Shown here piece after piece: positions 28,918 through 37,625 of a stretch of DNA of 64,000 nt. The stretch spans positions 62,001 through 126,000 of the forward strand of contig NZ_VWVV01000011.1 of NCBI RefSeq assembly GCF_009830945.1, written 5' to 3'. The notes under the pieces were generated by a model. That model worked only from the letters and a program-made list of their open reading frames with translations. It made no database searches and had not been told where the DNA came from. Every line of letters begins with the position of its first letter. The stretch's first letter is position 1. The DNA is from Nocardiopsis sp. FR4 (GTDB taxonomy: Bacteria > Actinomycetota > Actinomycetes > Streptosporangiales > Streptosporangiaceae). The position numbers and the translations under genes were made by a program.

Positions 28918-29652
28918 ATGACCGCTTCACCCACTTCCTCCTCCGCGTCCCCCGTCACCCAGGCGCTGATCCTCGCCGGCGGACAGGCCACGCGGCTGCG
29001 CCCCTACACCGACACCCGCCCCAAGGCGATGGTGGAGGTGGCGGGACGCCCCATCATCGACTACCAGCTGGAGTGGCTCACCGACCACGGCGTCGAACAG
29101 GTCGTCGTCTCCTGCGGCTACAAGGCCGAGGTGCTGCGCGAACACCTGGAGGCGCGCCGGGGCGGACCGGAGATCACCCTGCTGGTGGAGGACGAGCCGC
29201 TCGGCCGCGGCGGCGCCCTGCGCTTCGCCTCCACCGGCCTGCGTGACCAGGAGGCCCCCTACTTCGCGCTCAACGGCGACGTGCTCACCTGGTTCCCGCT
29301 GGACGAGATGACCGCCCGCCACCGCGAGCGGGGCGGTCTGGCCACCCTGGCACTGGCCCAGTTCCGCACGACCTGGGGCATCGTGGACGTCGACGAGCAG
29401 GACCGGATCGAGGGCTTCACCCAGAGCCCCCTGCTGCCGGTGTGGATCAACGCGGGCGTGTACCTGTTCGAGCCCGGCGTCACCCCGCTACTGCCGACCA
29501 AGGGCGACCACGAGTCCTCCACCTTCCCGGACCTGGCCAAGGAAGGGCGTCTGACCGCCTACCGCATCGACGGGTTCTGGCGCGGCGTGGACACCGCCAA
29601 GGACGTCAAGGAGGCGGGGGAGCGGATCACCGCCATGCGCGGGGGCGCCTGA
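28918..29652 (+). CDS. Sugar-phosphate nucleotidyltransferase
   Basis: This 244-residue NDP-sugar pyrophosphorylase joins an NTP and a sugar-1-phosphate. The N-terminal signature LILAGGQATRLRPYT is near 17-31 with PKAM near 37-40, and the metal-binding Asp is in ALNGDVLTW near 122. It has no hexapeptide-repeat C-terminal domain, so it is the short form, akin to mannose-1-phosphate guanylyltransferase-like or HddC-type enzymes. ATG at 28918 has no Shine-Dalgarno. TAGTGT at 28905-28910 ends 7 bases before it, implying a leaderless transcript. The exact nucleotide and sugar are not determinable. Confidence 0.88.
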   Translation: MTASPTSSSASPVTQALILAGGQATRLRPYTDTRPKAMVEVAGRPIIDYQLEWLTDHGVEQVVVSCGYKAEVLREHLEARRGGPEITLLVEDEPLGRGGALRFASTGLRDQEAPYFALNGDVLTWFPLDEMTARHRERGGLATLALAQFRTTWGIVDVDEQDRIEGFTQSPLLPVWINAGVYLFEPGVTPLLPTKGDHESSTFPDLAKEGRLTAYRIDGFWRGVDTAKDVKEAGERITAMRGGA

Positions 29653-29735
29653 ACGGGGCGTATGCCCGACCCCTGTTTCCCGGAAGGACGGACGCCGTCT
29701 GTCGGGGCCTGGATGGGATGGGTATCGTCACGGTC

Positions 29736-30515
29736 GTGACGAACGACGGTTTTCTCCTCTCCAGCGCCCCCAACTTCCGCGACCTCGGCGGCCTCCGCAC
29801 GGCCACGGGCCACACCGTTCGCCGCGGCCTCGTGTACCGTTCCGACGCCCTGCACTCCATCGACGCCGACGAACTCCCGGTCTACGAGGGCCTGGGCATC
29901 CGCCAGCTCGTCGACCTGCGCACCCCGCACGAGCGCCAGTCCCTGCCCGACATCACGCCCGAGGGCGCCGAGTACGCGGCCGTGGCCGTGCAGGACCCCG
30001 AGGCGGCGGGGGCCAACTTCTCGCTGTCCCTCGCCGACCCGGAGAAGGCCCGGAGCATGTTCGCCGACGGGGCGGCCGAGCGCTTCATGCACCAGGTCTA
30101 CCGAGAGCTGGTCACCGACGCCGAGGCGCTCACCGGCTACCGCGACCTGGTCGAGCGCGCGGCCAAGGGGCCGACCGCCCTGGTCTTCCACTGCAGCGCG
30201 GGCAAGGACCGCACCGGTTGGGGCGCCGCGCTCATCCTCCAGCTGCTGGGCGCCGACAGGGCGACCGTCGTCGCCGACTACCTGGCCAGCAACGAGCGCC
30301 AGGCCAACACCGACAAGTGGATGCGGGCCCTGGCCCGCAACAGCGGGCTGGACTGGGAGCAGCTCGCGCCGATGACGCGTGTGCGCGCCGAGTACCTGGA
30401 CACGTCCTACGCCCACATCGACGAGGTCTACGGGTCCTTCGACAACTACGTCGCCGACGGGCTGAAGCTGTCCGAGGCCACCGTGGAGCGGCTGCGCGAG
30501 CGCCTCCTGGTCTGA
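29736..30515 (+). CDS. Tyrosine-protein phosphatase, PtpB/SIW14-like
   Basis: This 259-residue protein-tyrosine (possibly dual-specificity or phosphoinositide) phosphatase carries the P-loop HCSAGKDRT at 152-160, with nucleophile Cys153 and Arg159. The N-terminal NFRDLGG motif near 12-18 and the VYRSDAL block are typical of the secreted M. tuberculosis PtpB family. No signal peptide is visible. I favour the GTG at 29736 because TATCGT at 29723-29728 ends 7 bases before it and there is no Shine-Dalgarno; ATG at 29718 is an alternative that adds 6 residues. Confidence 0.88.
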   Translation: MTNDGFLLSSAPNFRDLGGLRTATGHTVRRGLVYRSDALHSIDADELPVYEGLGIRQLVDLRTPHERQSLPDITPEGAEYAAVAVQDPEAAGANFSLSLADPEKARSMFADGAAERFMHQVYRELVTDAEALTGYRDLVERAAKGPTALVFHCSAGKDRTGWGAALILQLLGADRATVVADYLASNERQANTDKWMRALARNSGLDWEQLAPMTRVRAEYLDTSYAHIDEVYGSFDNYVADGLKLSEATVERLRERLLV

Positions 30516-30526
30516 GCGGGGCCGCC

Positions 30527-32194
30527 CTACAGGGCGTCCAGGCGGCGGCGCAGGTCGCTCTCACCCTGGGCGGAGTCGAGCACCTCCCCCAGCGCGGCCA
30601 GGACCGTGGGCCGGTCCATTCCCCGGTCCAGCATCCGGCGCGCCGCCGCCCACAGGTTCGCGGGCCGTCCGTGCCACAGGCGCCTGGCCAGGCGCTCGTG
30701 GCGGTCCAGCTCCCTCTCGCGCCGGGGGTCGTTCCCGGTCACCGGCCGGTACCAGCGGTCCTGGCCGCTGGAGTGCCGCCCGTTGTACGGGATGGCGGCC
30801 TCGTACTCGCCGTAGTGGTCCAGTCTCAGCAGCGCCCGTCTGCCCCGGGACGTGCCCGGGTCGAACTCCTCGGGCGCCCACGTCACCAGTTCGCTCGCCA
30901 GCAGCGGGAAGGCGAACATCCGCCGTGCCAGCGCGGCGAAGTCGCCGTCCGGCAGGAGCCGGCGCACCGCCTCCTGGCGCAGTCCCAGCGGGCGCGCCGG
31001 GTCGCGGTAGACGCGGTGGAACTCGGCGGTGGACTCCCACACCGCGTCCAGCGTCGCCCCCACGGCCACCTCCGGCAGGCTGCTCCGCGCGCCGGCCCAG
31101 CGCACCCAGGCCGCCAGCACGTGCGGCATGGCCTCCTGCTCCTCGGGCAGCAGCACCACCCGGCCGGGCAGCCAGTGCAGCAGGAAGGACTCCACCTTGC
31201 GCGGGCTGACGCGCATCGGCCGGCCGCTGTCCACGTCGCAGCCGTGCGCGATGATGTGGTCGGTGCAGCGGCTGGCGGCGTAGGAGTCGGAGAGTTCGGC
31301 CGCCTCGTCCGAGGCCAGGAAGCGGGCGGCCAGCACCGCGCGCCGGTCCAGGCGCCAGACCGGGACGGGGGAGGGCTCCACCCCGTCCGGAGGGACCGGC
31401 AGCCTCCGCACCCGGGCGCGGGCCAGGGCGAAGTGGGCGGCCAGCGAGCCACCGGTCAGGTCCGCGGCCTTGAGCCCCACCGGCCGCACCGTCGGACCCG
31501 CGGCCGGATCGGCGGAGGCTCCGGTGACCACCTGCTCGGTGCGCTCCAGCGCCCGGGACAGCAGCGCGCGGGCCTCGGCCGGCTCCACGCGGGAGAAGCG
31601 GGCGAAGTCGTCGGCCTCCGCCCGCTGGCGGCACTGCTCCAGCAGCTGCTCGACCTTGGTGGTCACCCAGGCGTCGCGCAGCACGCCGCCGCCGTTGTGG
31701 TCCACGACCAGGATCAGCGCGTGCTCGGGCGGCAGCGAGCCCGGATCGCCGACGCGGTCGCGGTCGCGGCTGAAGACGCACACCACGTCGTCGGTGTCGC
31801 CGAACTGGTCGCCGCTGACGTAGGCGGCCACCGGGGTGACCGCGCCGAGCTGGTCGGCCCACCCGGGCACCTGCAGACCCCGCTCGCGGAGCGCGAGCAC
31901 CCCCTGTTCGGCCAGTGCGCGCTGCTCGGGCGTGGCGCCCAGGGCGGCGACCGCCGCGAGCACCGCGAGCCCGGCGGGCTTGCCGGAGGCCGTGGCGTGC
32001 GCGATCAGGCCCTCGCCGAGCAGGCGCTGGACGTCCAGGCCCGGGATCCGCTCACCCCACCAGGCGCCGAGCATCTCGCTGAAGGCGAGTTCGGCGTCGA
32101 GGGGGTGGCGCATGGCGAGCAGTGCTCGGGCCGCGCGCAGCATCTCGTCGAAGACGGCGCGCGGCAGGGGACCTGGAGGCATCGGGGTGGACAC
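30527..32194 (-). CDS. Conserved hypothetical protein, 555 aa
   Basis: A long, soluble, mostly helical protein that I do not recognise. It has no signal peptide, no membrane segment and no obvious nucleotide-binding motif. The N-terminal third is Ala/Leu-rich helix; near residues 140-175 is an acidic beta segment (GDTDDVVCVFSRDRDRVG, then ALILVVDHNGGG). The C-terminal half contains many Trp and Arg and a stretch like LLRLDHYGEYEAAIPYNGRH. GTG at 32194 lacks a Shine-Dalgarno, but TACGCT at 32202-32207 (minus strand) ends 7 bases upstream, the leaderless pattern seen elsewhere here. It is convergent with the phosphatase gene, 11 bases apart. Confidence 0.75.
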   Translation of the reverse strand: MSTPMPPGPLPRAVFDEMLRAARALLAMRHPLDAELAFSEMLGAWWGERIPGLDVQRLLGEGLIAHATASGKPAGLAVLAAVAALGATPEQRALAEQGVLALRERGLQVPGWADQLGAVTPVAAYVSGDQFGDTDDVVCVFSRDRDRVGDPGSLPPEHALILVVDHNGGGVLRDAWVTTKVEQLLEQCRQRAEADDFARFSRVEPAEARALLSRALERTEQVVTGASADPAAGPTVRPVGLKAADLTGGSLAAHFALARARVRRLPVPPDGVEPSPVPVWRLDRRAVLAARFLASDEAAELSDSYAASRCTDHIIAHGCDVDSGRPMRVSPRKVESFLLHWLPGRVVLLPEEQEAMPHVLAAWVRWAGARSSLPEVAVGATLDAVWESTAEFHRVYRDPARPLGLRQEAVRRLLPDGDFAALARRMFAFPLLASELVTWAPEEFDPGTSRGRRALLRLDHYGEYEAAIPYNGRHSSGQDRWYRPVTGNDPRRERELDRHERLARRLWHGRPANLWAAARRMLDRGMDRPTVLAALGEVLDSAQGESDLRRRLDAL

Positions 32195-32271
32195 GATTCC
32201 GAGCGTATGCCAGCCCGGGGCGTGGAAACGGCGTCGGAAGGGTCCGGGTAGGGCGCCGTGCCGACCGCCGG

Positions 32272-32308
32272 CGCCCGGGGCGCCGCCACCGGACCGGCGC
32301 CCCGGGCG
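32272..32308 (-). terminator. Hairpin after the 95-aa gene
   Basis: Perfect 14-bp arms (32272-32285 and 32295-32308) flank a 9-base loop, 12 bases beyond the stop of the minus-strand gene at 32321-32608. It lies between that gene and the start of the 555-aa gene. Confidence 0.75.
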
Positions 32309-32320
32309 GTGCCGGCCGGT

Positions 32321-32608
32321 TCAGCGCTGCTCGGCCACGGCGCGGTGGCCGGTGAACAGCGTGGGACCCGACCTGCGCGGTGCCTTGCGGACCGACTGCG
32401 AGGGCGGCACGGAGTTCACCATCGCCTCCAGGTGCTCACGGGCGACCCGCTCGACGAGATGCGGTGTGACCGTGATGCCCAGGTGCTCGACGCAGTTCCA
32501 GGTGTCGCTGACGCAGCGTTCGACACAGCGATGGGACAAGGCGCTGAACTCGTCGTGCAGTCGTGCCGAGATCCGCCTGAGATCCTGGACCGGGAAGGTC
32601 TGGAGCAT
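32321..32608 (-). CDS. Small protein, 95 aa, possible three-helix-bundle dimerisation domain
   Basis: The first 65 residues form three predicted amphipathic helices (VQDLRRISARLHDEFSAL; CVERCVSDTWNCVEHLG; PHLVERVAREHLEAMVNSV). This pattern resembles the three-helix-bundle dimerisation domain found alone or fused to ArsC-like phosphatases in actinobacteria; I hold that loosely. Three cysteines (CVERC and NCVE) cluster in helix 2. The last 30 residues are basic and probably disordered. ATG at 32608 has a modest GAGCGAG upstream. It is monocistronic, with a strong hairpin after it. Confidence 0.65.
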   Translation of the reverse strand: MLQTFPVQDLRRISARLHDEFSALSHRCVERCVSDTWNCVEHLGITVTPHLVERVAREHLEAMVNSVPPSQSVRKAPRRSGPTLFTGHRAVAEQR

Positions 32609-33203
32609 TCTCGCTCACACCCCTAGCTGAAGCTGAAGATGGCCTGGACGGTGACCTCCACCCATTCCACTTGTTTTGGACGGAGTGTCAACCCCTGTCC
32701 CGGCACGCTGTTGATAAAACCTCCGGGAAGCATCGTTTACTCGAACACCACCATCACCGCAGGTCAACAAGGCGAAAAGGGCGTTTCGGGCATATAACGT
32801 TCCTGTTCCGAAGTGCGCAGCGCAAACCCGTCATGAAGGAGTAGAGCCGTGAATGAGCCGGAAACGCGCCGGAAAACCGCGGAGGCGTCGCGTCCGGCCA
32901 CCTGGTGGCCTACTGTTTACCTTCCGCCCCCAGGGGGCTCTCCGCCGTCGCGGCCCCCGCCCGCCCGCGACGCCCGTTGCGCCCGGACCCGTGTGTCCTA
33001 TGCTTGAGCGGTGACAGCGGCCGAGAGGAGTTCTCGAGCGTGACTCCCGAGAGCCGCGGAGCCCCCCGATCACCCTAGGCACCGTTGACTCTCCGGTATT
33101 CACGCCGCGGACGGTGCGCGTGGTCGACAGGGGCCGCGCGATCCAGGCAGCACCCCCAACGAAACACGGATGGGGAATCGACGGTTCCGGAGGTGTCGAG
33201 CAG
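32609..33203. other. 595-bp intergenic region, lower GC in its first part
   Basis: The stretch at about 32640-32830 is clearly richer in A and T than its surroundings (TTGATAAAACC, CATATAACG), as expected for promoters. It contains one tentative short ORF at 32849-33007. The remainder (33008-33203) is the leader or promoter of the PAS/PP2C phosphatase gene. I see no RNA gene or repeat. Confidence 0.5.
32849..33007 (+). CDS. Tentative small ORF, 52 aa
   Basis: GTG at 32849 has a near-ideal AAGGAG at 32836-32841 with 7-base spacing, which is why I list it. The peptide is basic, then Trp/Pro-rich (ATWWPTVYLPPPGG). A second start, ATG at 32853 in another frame, shares the same Shine-Dalgarno at longer spacing and would give an Arg-rich peptide of similar length, so the frame is unsure. 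It could be a leader peptide or a chance ORF. Confidence 0.25.
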   Translation: MNEPETRRKTAEASRPATWWPTVYLPPPGGSPPSRPPPARDARCARTRVSYA

Positions 33204-35288
33204 GTGAGCGCCGAGACATCCATTCCGCCGCCCCGGGTCAACGGGGCCGAACTCCCCGACGCGGTGAAATCCCTTCTCTCGGACTCCCCGATCGGATTCG
33301 CGCTGCTGGACCCCGACGACGTGGTCAGCACGATCAACCAGCGGCTGGCCGCGGTCCTGGGCCGCACCCCCGCCGAGTGCCTCGGCAGAGCCCCCGGTGA
33401 CCTGCTGGAGGAGGACGGGGAGACGGCCGCCGCGGCCGTCCACCGCGCCTGCCTGGCCAGCGTGCGCCAGGACGGCCGCGCCGTGCGCGAGGGCCACCGC
33501 ACCTCCGCCGGGCAGCTGTGGGACCTGACATGGTTCCCCGTCGCCGAGCCCGGCACCGGCGACTCCTACGTCGCCCTCATCGCCGTCCACGACGTCGGCC
33601 GGGGAGCCGGACGCGAGGTCGTGCACGACGGAACCGCGGCCCGCCGCGACGAGCAGCGCCTGCGCGCCCTGCTCCAGGCGGCCAACCAGATCGTGTGGAC
33701 CGCCGGACCCGGCGGCGACATCCACGAGGACTGCCCCCAGTGGCGGGCCGTCACCGGTCAGGACCGGGAGCACTACCTGGGCCGGGGCTGGCTGGAGGCC
33801 CTGCACCCCGACGACCGCGTCCGCGTCGGCAACGCCTGGGACGACGCGGTCCTGGACGTCACCCCCTTCGACGCCATCTTCCGGATGCGCACCTGCTCGG
33901 GCGGCTACGGCCACTACCGGGCCCGCGCCCACCCGATCATGGACGGCCCCCGTACCGCCGAGTGGGTCGGCACCCTGGTCGACATCACCAACGAGCGCGA
34001 GGCCGAGGAACTGCGCCAGCGCCTGAACCAGCAGCTCAGCGAGGCGGCCATGCGCACCGCCCGCCTGCAGAAGGCCACCTCCGACCTGGCCGAGGCGCTG
34101 ACCGCCGCCGAGGTCGTCAACGCCATGTCCGAGATCGGGCGCTCGGGCGTGGGCGCCGACCACACGAGCGTGGTCCTGCTGGACCGCGCCCGCCTGCGGC
34201 TGCGCACCATCGCCGCCGAACACGCCCACCAGCTGCCGCGCGCGTGCTTCCCGCCGGACCACCCCGACATCGCGGCCCGGGCGATCGCCGACCGCCTGCC
34301 CCGCCTGGCCGCCAACCCGGCCGAGCTGGCGGAGCTGCTCGACGACGCCCCCGAGGTCCGTGAGCTGCTGGAGGCCACACCGGAGCGCGCCTGGGTCGCG
34401 CTGCCCATGCTGGTCGCCGGACGCCCCATCGGCGCGCTGCGCTTCGCCTTCTCGGCGCCGCGACGGGTGACCGACGAGGAGCGCGTGTTCCTGGAGGCCC
34501 TGGCCGGGCAGTGCGCGCTGGCCATCGGCCGGGCCACGCTCTACGAGCAGGAGCACAACACCGCCGAGGAACTGCAGCGCAGCCTGCTGCCCGAGGCGCT
34601 GCCGCAGGTGCGCGGGGTGCGCCTGGCCGCCTACTACCGGTCCGGTTCGCGCAACGTGCAGGTCGGCGGCGACTGGTACGACGCCTTCCCGCTGCCCGAC
34701 GGCCGCGTCGCCGGGGTCCTGGGCGACGTCATGGGCAAGGGCATCCCGGCCGCCGCCGGGATGAGCCGCATCCGCAACGCCCTGCGCGCGCTGGCCTTCT
34801 CCATGCCCGAGCCCGCCGACGTCCTGGCCGGGCTGGACCGGATGTTCACGGCCACGGAGGGAATGGACCAGGTGACCACCCTCGTGTACTTCGTGTTGGA
34901 CCCGGTCACCGGCCAGCTCGACCTCAGCAACGCGGGACACCTGCCGCCGCTGGTCGTGGCGGGCAGCGCGGGGCCGTCCCTGCTGGAGACCGACCCCGAC
35001 ACGCCGCTCGGCGTCAGCGCCGAGCGGGGCCACCACAAATTCTTCGTCCAACCCGGTAACACCGTCGTGCTCTACTCCGATGGACTGGTTGAGAACCGCA
35101 AACGGTCCGTCGACTCGGGGCTCGTCGAGCTCGTCCGTGTGGCGTCGGCTCCCGCGGAGGTGATGGGCGATCCACAGCAAATGCTGGAGTACCTTGTTGA
35201 GAGCATGCTCGATGGGTATGAGCAGGACGATGACGTCACGCTGCTCGCCGTTCAACTTCCGGTGATCGACGCGGCACCGGAGCGGTGA
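33204..35288 (+). CDS. PAS-PAS-GAF-PP2C (SpoIIE-type) serine phosphatase
   Basis: This 694-residue cytoplasmic sensor phosphatase has a first PAS fold at about 22-125 (SPIGFALLDPDDVVSTINQR), a second at about 155-270 with a PAC-like tail, and a GAF domain at about 295-445. The PP2C/SpoIIE phosphatase at about 460-690 has metal-binding motifs VGGDWYDAF, GDVMGKG, SNAGHLPP and SDGLVE. Such proteins (RsbU/RsbP, OsaC-like) dephosphorylate anti-anti-sigma factors and so control alternative sigma factors. No HATPase anti-sigma domain or anti-anti-sigma gene is present here. I start at GTG 33204, with GGAGG upstream; an in-frame GTG at 33114 is possible. The principal sigma factor lies 318 bases downstream. 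Confidence 0.9.
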   Translation: MSAETSIPPPRVNGAELPDAVKSLLSDSPIGFALLDPDDVVSTINQRLAAVLGRTPAECLGRAPGDLLEEDGETAAAAVHRACLASVRQDGRAVREGHRTSAGQLWDLTWFPVAEPGTGDSYVALIAVHDVGRGAGREVVHDGTAARRDEQRLRALLQAANQIVWTAGPGGDIHEDCPQWRAVTGQDREHYLGRGWLEALHPDDRVRVGNAWDDAVLDVTPFDAIFRMRTCSGGYGHYRARAHPIMDGPRTAEWVGTLVDITNEREAEELRQRLNQQLSEAAMRTARLQKATSDLAEALTAAEVVNAMSEIGRSGVGADHTSVVLLDRARLRLRTIAAEHAHQLPRACFPPDHPDIAARAIADRLPRLAANPAELAELLDDAPEVRELLEATPERAWVALPMLVAGRPIGALRFAFSAPRRVTDEERVFLEALAGQCALAIGRATLYEQEHNTAEELQRSLLPEALPQVRGVRLAAYYRSGSRNVQVGGDWYDAFPLPDGRVAGVLGDVMGKGIPAAAGMSRIRNALRALAFSMPEPADVLAGLDRMFTATEGMDQVTTLVYFVLDPVTGQLDLSNAGHLPPLVVAGSAGPSLLETDPDTPLGVSAERGHHKFFVQPGNTVVLYSDGLVENRKRSVDSGLVELVRVASAPAEVMGDPQQMLEYLVESMLDGYEQDDDVTLLAVQLPVIDAAPER

Positions 35289-35427
35289 CACCGGTTCGTG
35301 GCGGAGCGGTGGACCGGCGGTAGACCGAAATCAGACCGTACGAACAAGTCCATTGCCTTGCCTACAGTGAAGAAGCCGTTCCACCCCGCGACGCGGGGGT
35401 GATCCTCTGCGGGGATGACCTCCCGGG

Positions 35428-35472
35428 GCGCATACGCTTGAAGGGGCGAATCCTCCGACAAGCGCATACGCT
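35428..35472 (+). promoter_or_regulatory. sigA: Duplicated GCGCATACGCT element, probable tandem promoters of the principal sigma gene
   Basis: An 11-bp sequence occurs at 35428-35438 and again at 35462-35472, 34 bp apart, each ending in a TACGCT hexamer that fits a -10 box. The same TACGCT is the probable -10 of the leaderless gene at 32194. Predicted starts near 35445 and 35479 give leaders of about 130-160 nt. No convincing -35 boxes are seen. The rest of the 318-bp gap holds no gene. Confidence 0.5.
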
Positions 35473-35606
35473 GAAAAGACCAACGGCTTCCCCGCCCCAG
35501 TGGGGGACGATCCAGGCCGCAGGTGGGAGAGGGCGCCGTGCCCGGTCCCGGCCAGGCGGACCACCGGGTTCGACAATCTCGCCACACGTCCGTTCGAGAG
35601 GTGTTT

Positions 35607-37292
35607 GTGTCATCTGCCAGTTCGACTCGCTCGAAGCAGTCCGAGTCACTGCAAGAGCCCGTCATTCAGCAGCTGATCGAGCGTGGGCGGTCCCAGGGCT
35701 TCCTTGAGCCCGAGGACGTGCGCCGTGCCTTCGAAGAGGCCGAAATCCCGATGTCGCAGGCGCAGTCCGTGCTCCGCAGCCTCGCGAAGGAAGGCGTGAC
35801 CGTGCTCGTCCCCGAGTCGGCCTCCTCCCGGCGCAAGACGCCGCGGCGCAAGACGGCGACCACGCGGTCCACCTCGACCAGGTCCACCACGTCGTCCACC
35901 AGGGCGGCCAGGCCCGCGCGCGCCGCGGCGGCCCAGGAGCAGCCGGAGACGGTGACCGCGGTGGTCGACTCCGCCGAGGACGAGGGCGCTGGCAGGAAGG
36001 CGCCCCGCAAGGCCGCGGCCAAGAAGACCGCCGCCGCCAAGAAGGCCGCCCCGAAGAAGACCGCGGCCAAGAAGACCGCCACCGCCGCCAAGGGCCCGGC
36101 CGCCAAGGCCGCCCCCGGCAAGAAGGCGACGGTCAAGAAGGACCTCGAACTCGCCCCCGAGGGCGACTTCCCCGAGGACGAGGAGGTCCTGGACGACCTC
36201 GAGCACACCGGCGCCGAGCTGGAGCTGGTCGAGGACACCCCGGACCCGTCGGACAAGGACACCAAGCCCGCCAAGCCGGAGGCCGTGGGCGCTCCCACCA
36301 AGCCCGCCAACGAGGACGAGTCCTTCGTCCTCTACGACGATGACGACGACGCCCCCGCGGCGCAGGTCGTCGCGGCCGGTGCGACCGCCGACCCGGTCAA
36401 GGACTACCTCAAGCAGATCGGCAAGGTCCCGCTGCTCAACGCCGAGCAGGAGGTCGAGCTCGCCAAGCGCATCGAGGCCGGCCTGTTCGCCGAGGAGAAG
36501 CTGGCCGAGGAGGCCGACACGCTCTCCTTCGAGCTGCGCGACGAGCTGGAGTGGATCGCCGAGGACGGCGGACGGGCCAAGAAGCACCTGCTGGAGGCCA
36601 ACCTCCGCCTGGTGGTATCGCTGGCCAAGCGCTACACCGGCCGCGGCATGCTGTTCCTGGACCTCATCCAGGAGGGCAACCTCGGTCTGATCCGCGCGGT
36701 GGAGAAGTTCGACTACACCAAGGGCTTCAAGTTCTCGACCTACGCCACGTGGTGGATCCGCCAGGCGATCACCCGCGCCATGGCCGACCAGGCGCGCACC
36801 ATCCGCATCCCGGTGCACATGGTCGAGGTCATCAACAAGCTGGCCCGCGTGCAGCGCCAGATGCTCCAGGACCTGGGCCGCGAGCCCACCCCGGAGGAGC
36901 TGGCCAAGGAACTCGACATGACCCCCGAGAAGGTCGTCGAGGTGCAGAAGTACGGTCGCGAGCCGATCTCCCTGCACACTCCGCTGGGCGAGGACGGCGA
37001 CAGCGAGTTCGGTGACCTCATCGAGGACTCCGAGGCCATCCAGCCGGGCGAGGCGGTCAGCTTCACGCTGTTGCAGGAGCAGCTGCACTCGGTGCTGGAC
37101 ACGCTGTCCGAGCGCGAGGCGGGCGTGGTGTCCATGCGCTTCGGACTCACCGACGGCCAGCCGAAGACTTTAGACGAGATCGGCAAGGTCTACGGGGTCA
37201 CCCGCGAGCGCATCCGGCAGATCGAGAGCAAGACGATGTCCAAGCTCCGTCACCCCTCGCGTTCGCAGGTGCTCCGCGACTACCTGGACTAG
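35607..37292 (+). CDS. sigA: Principal RNA polymerase sigma factor (RpoD/HrdB type)
   Basis: This 561-residue primary sigma-70 has a divergent N-terminus. Residues about 1-75 contain a region 1.1-like segment. From about 75 to 200 it is extremely rich in Lys, Ala and Thr (repeats of the [11 protein letters not shown] kind), similar to a histone H1 tail, and an acidic stretch follows. The conserved part begins near 265 ([16 protein letters not shown], region 1.2). It contains region 2 ([19 protein letters not shown], then [20 protein letters not shown]), region 3, and region 4 ending in [22 protein letters not shown] at 35607 has GAGAGG 5 bases upstream. It is the main housekeeping sigma factor. 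Confidence 0.97.
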   Translation: MSSASSTRSKQSESLQEPVIQQLIERGRSQGFLEPEDVRRAFEEAEIPMSQAQSVLRSLAKEGVTVLVPESASSRRKTPRRKTATTRSTSTRSTTSSTRAARPARAAAAQEQPETVTAVVDSAEDEGAGRKAPRKAAAKKTAAAKKAAPKKTAAKKTATAAKGPAAKAAPGKKATVKKDLELAPEGDFPEDEEVLDDLEHTGAELELVEDTPDPSDKDTKPAKPEAVGAPTKPANEDESFVLYDDDDDAPAAQVVAAGATADPVKDYLKQIGKVPLLNAEQEVELAKRIEAGLFAEEKLAEEADTLSFELRDELEWIAEDGGRAKKHLLEANLRLVVSLAKRYTGRGMLFLDLIQEGNLGLIRAVEKFDYTKGFKFSTYATWWIRQAITRAMADQARTIRIPVHMVEVINKLARVQRQMLQDLGREPTPEELAKELDMTPEKVVEVQKYGREPISLHTPLGEDGDSEFGDLIEDSEAIQPGEAVSFTLLQEQLHSVLDTLSEREAGVVSMRFGLTDGQPKTLDEIGKVYGVTRERIRQIESKTMSKLRHPSRSQVLRDYLD

Positions 37293-37560
37293 TCCTGCCG
37301 GGTGGTCGACCGGCCGGTGGCCCGAACGCCGGCCGGGGACTGATGAGGACCGGACCTGTTCCCGGCGCACCGCCCCGCACTGGTGGCGGAGCGGCGCGCC
37401 GGGAACGGGTTCCCCGTGGTGCGCGCGGCTGTGGCGACGTCCGCGTGTACCGGAGCATCCCCCGTGGTGCTCCGGGACGGTGTGTCATCCATCCGACGGT
37501 GACCATCGTGCCGCACCCGCTGTAGGTGCGGGATAAAGACGCGATACCGAGTCGTTATAC
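37293..37560. other. Gap after the principal sigma gene, no gene seen
   Basis: I find no supported gene between the sigma stop and the terminator at 37561. Short frames here are Arg/Pro-rich artefacts. A lower-GC patch (GATAAAGACGCGATACCGAG...TTATACGG, 37531-37562) directly precedes the hairpin. Confidence 0.5.
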
Positions 37561-37593
37561 GGAGGGGGAGCGGCCACAGGCCGCTCCCCCTCC
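37561..37593. terminator. Bidirectional terminator between the principal sigma gene and yaaA
   Basis: Perfect 15-bp arms (37561-37575 and 37579-37593) flank an ACA loop. It lies 268 bases after the sigma stop and 33 bases beyond the yaaA stop, so it primarily ends the yaaA transcript but can act in both directions. Confidence 0.9.
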
Positions 37594-37625
37594 GCGTGCG
37601 TGCCCGCCCGGCGGTGCGGGCCCGC

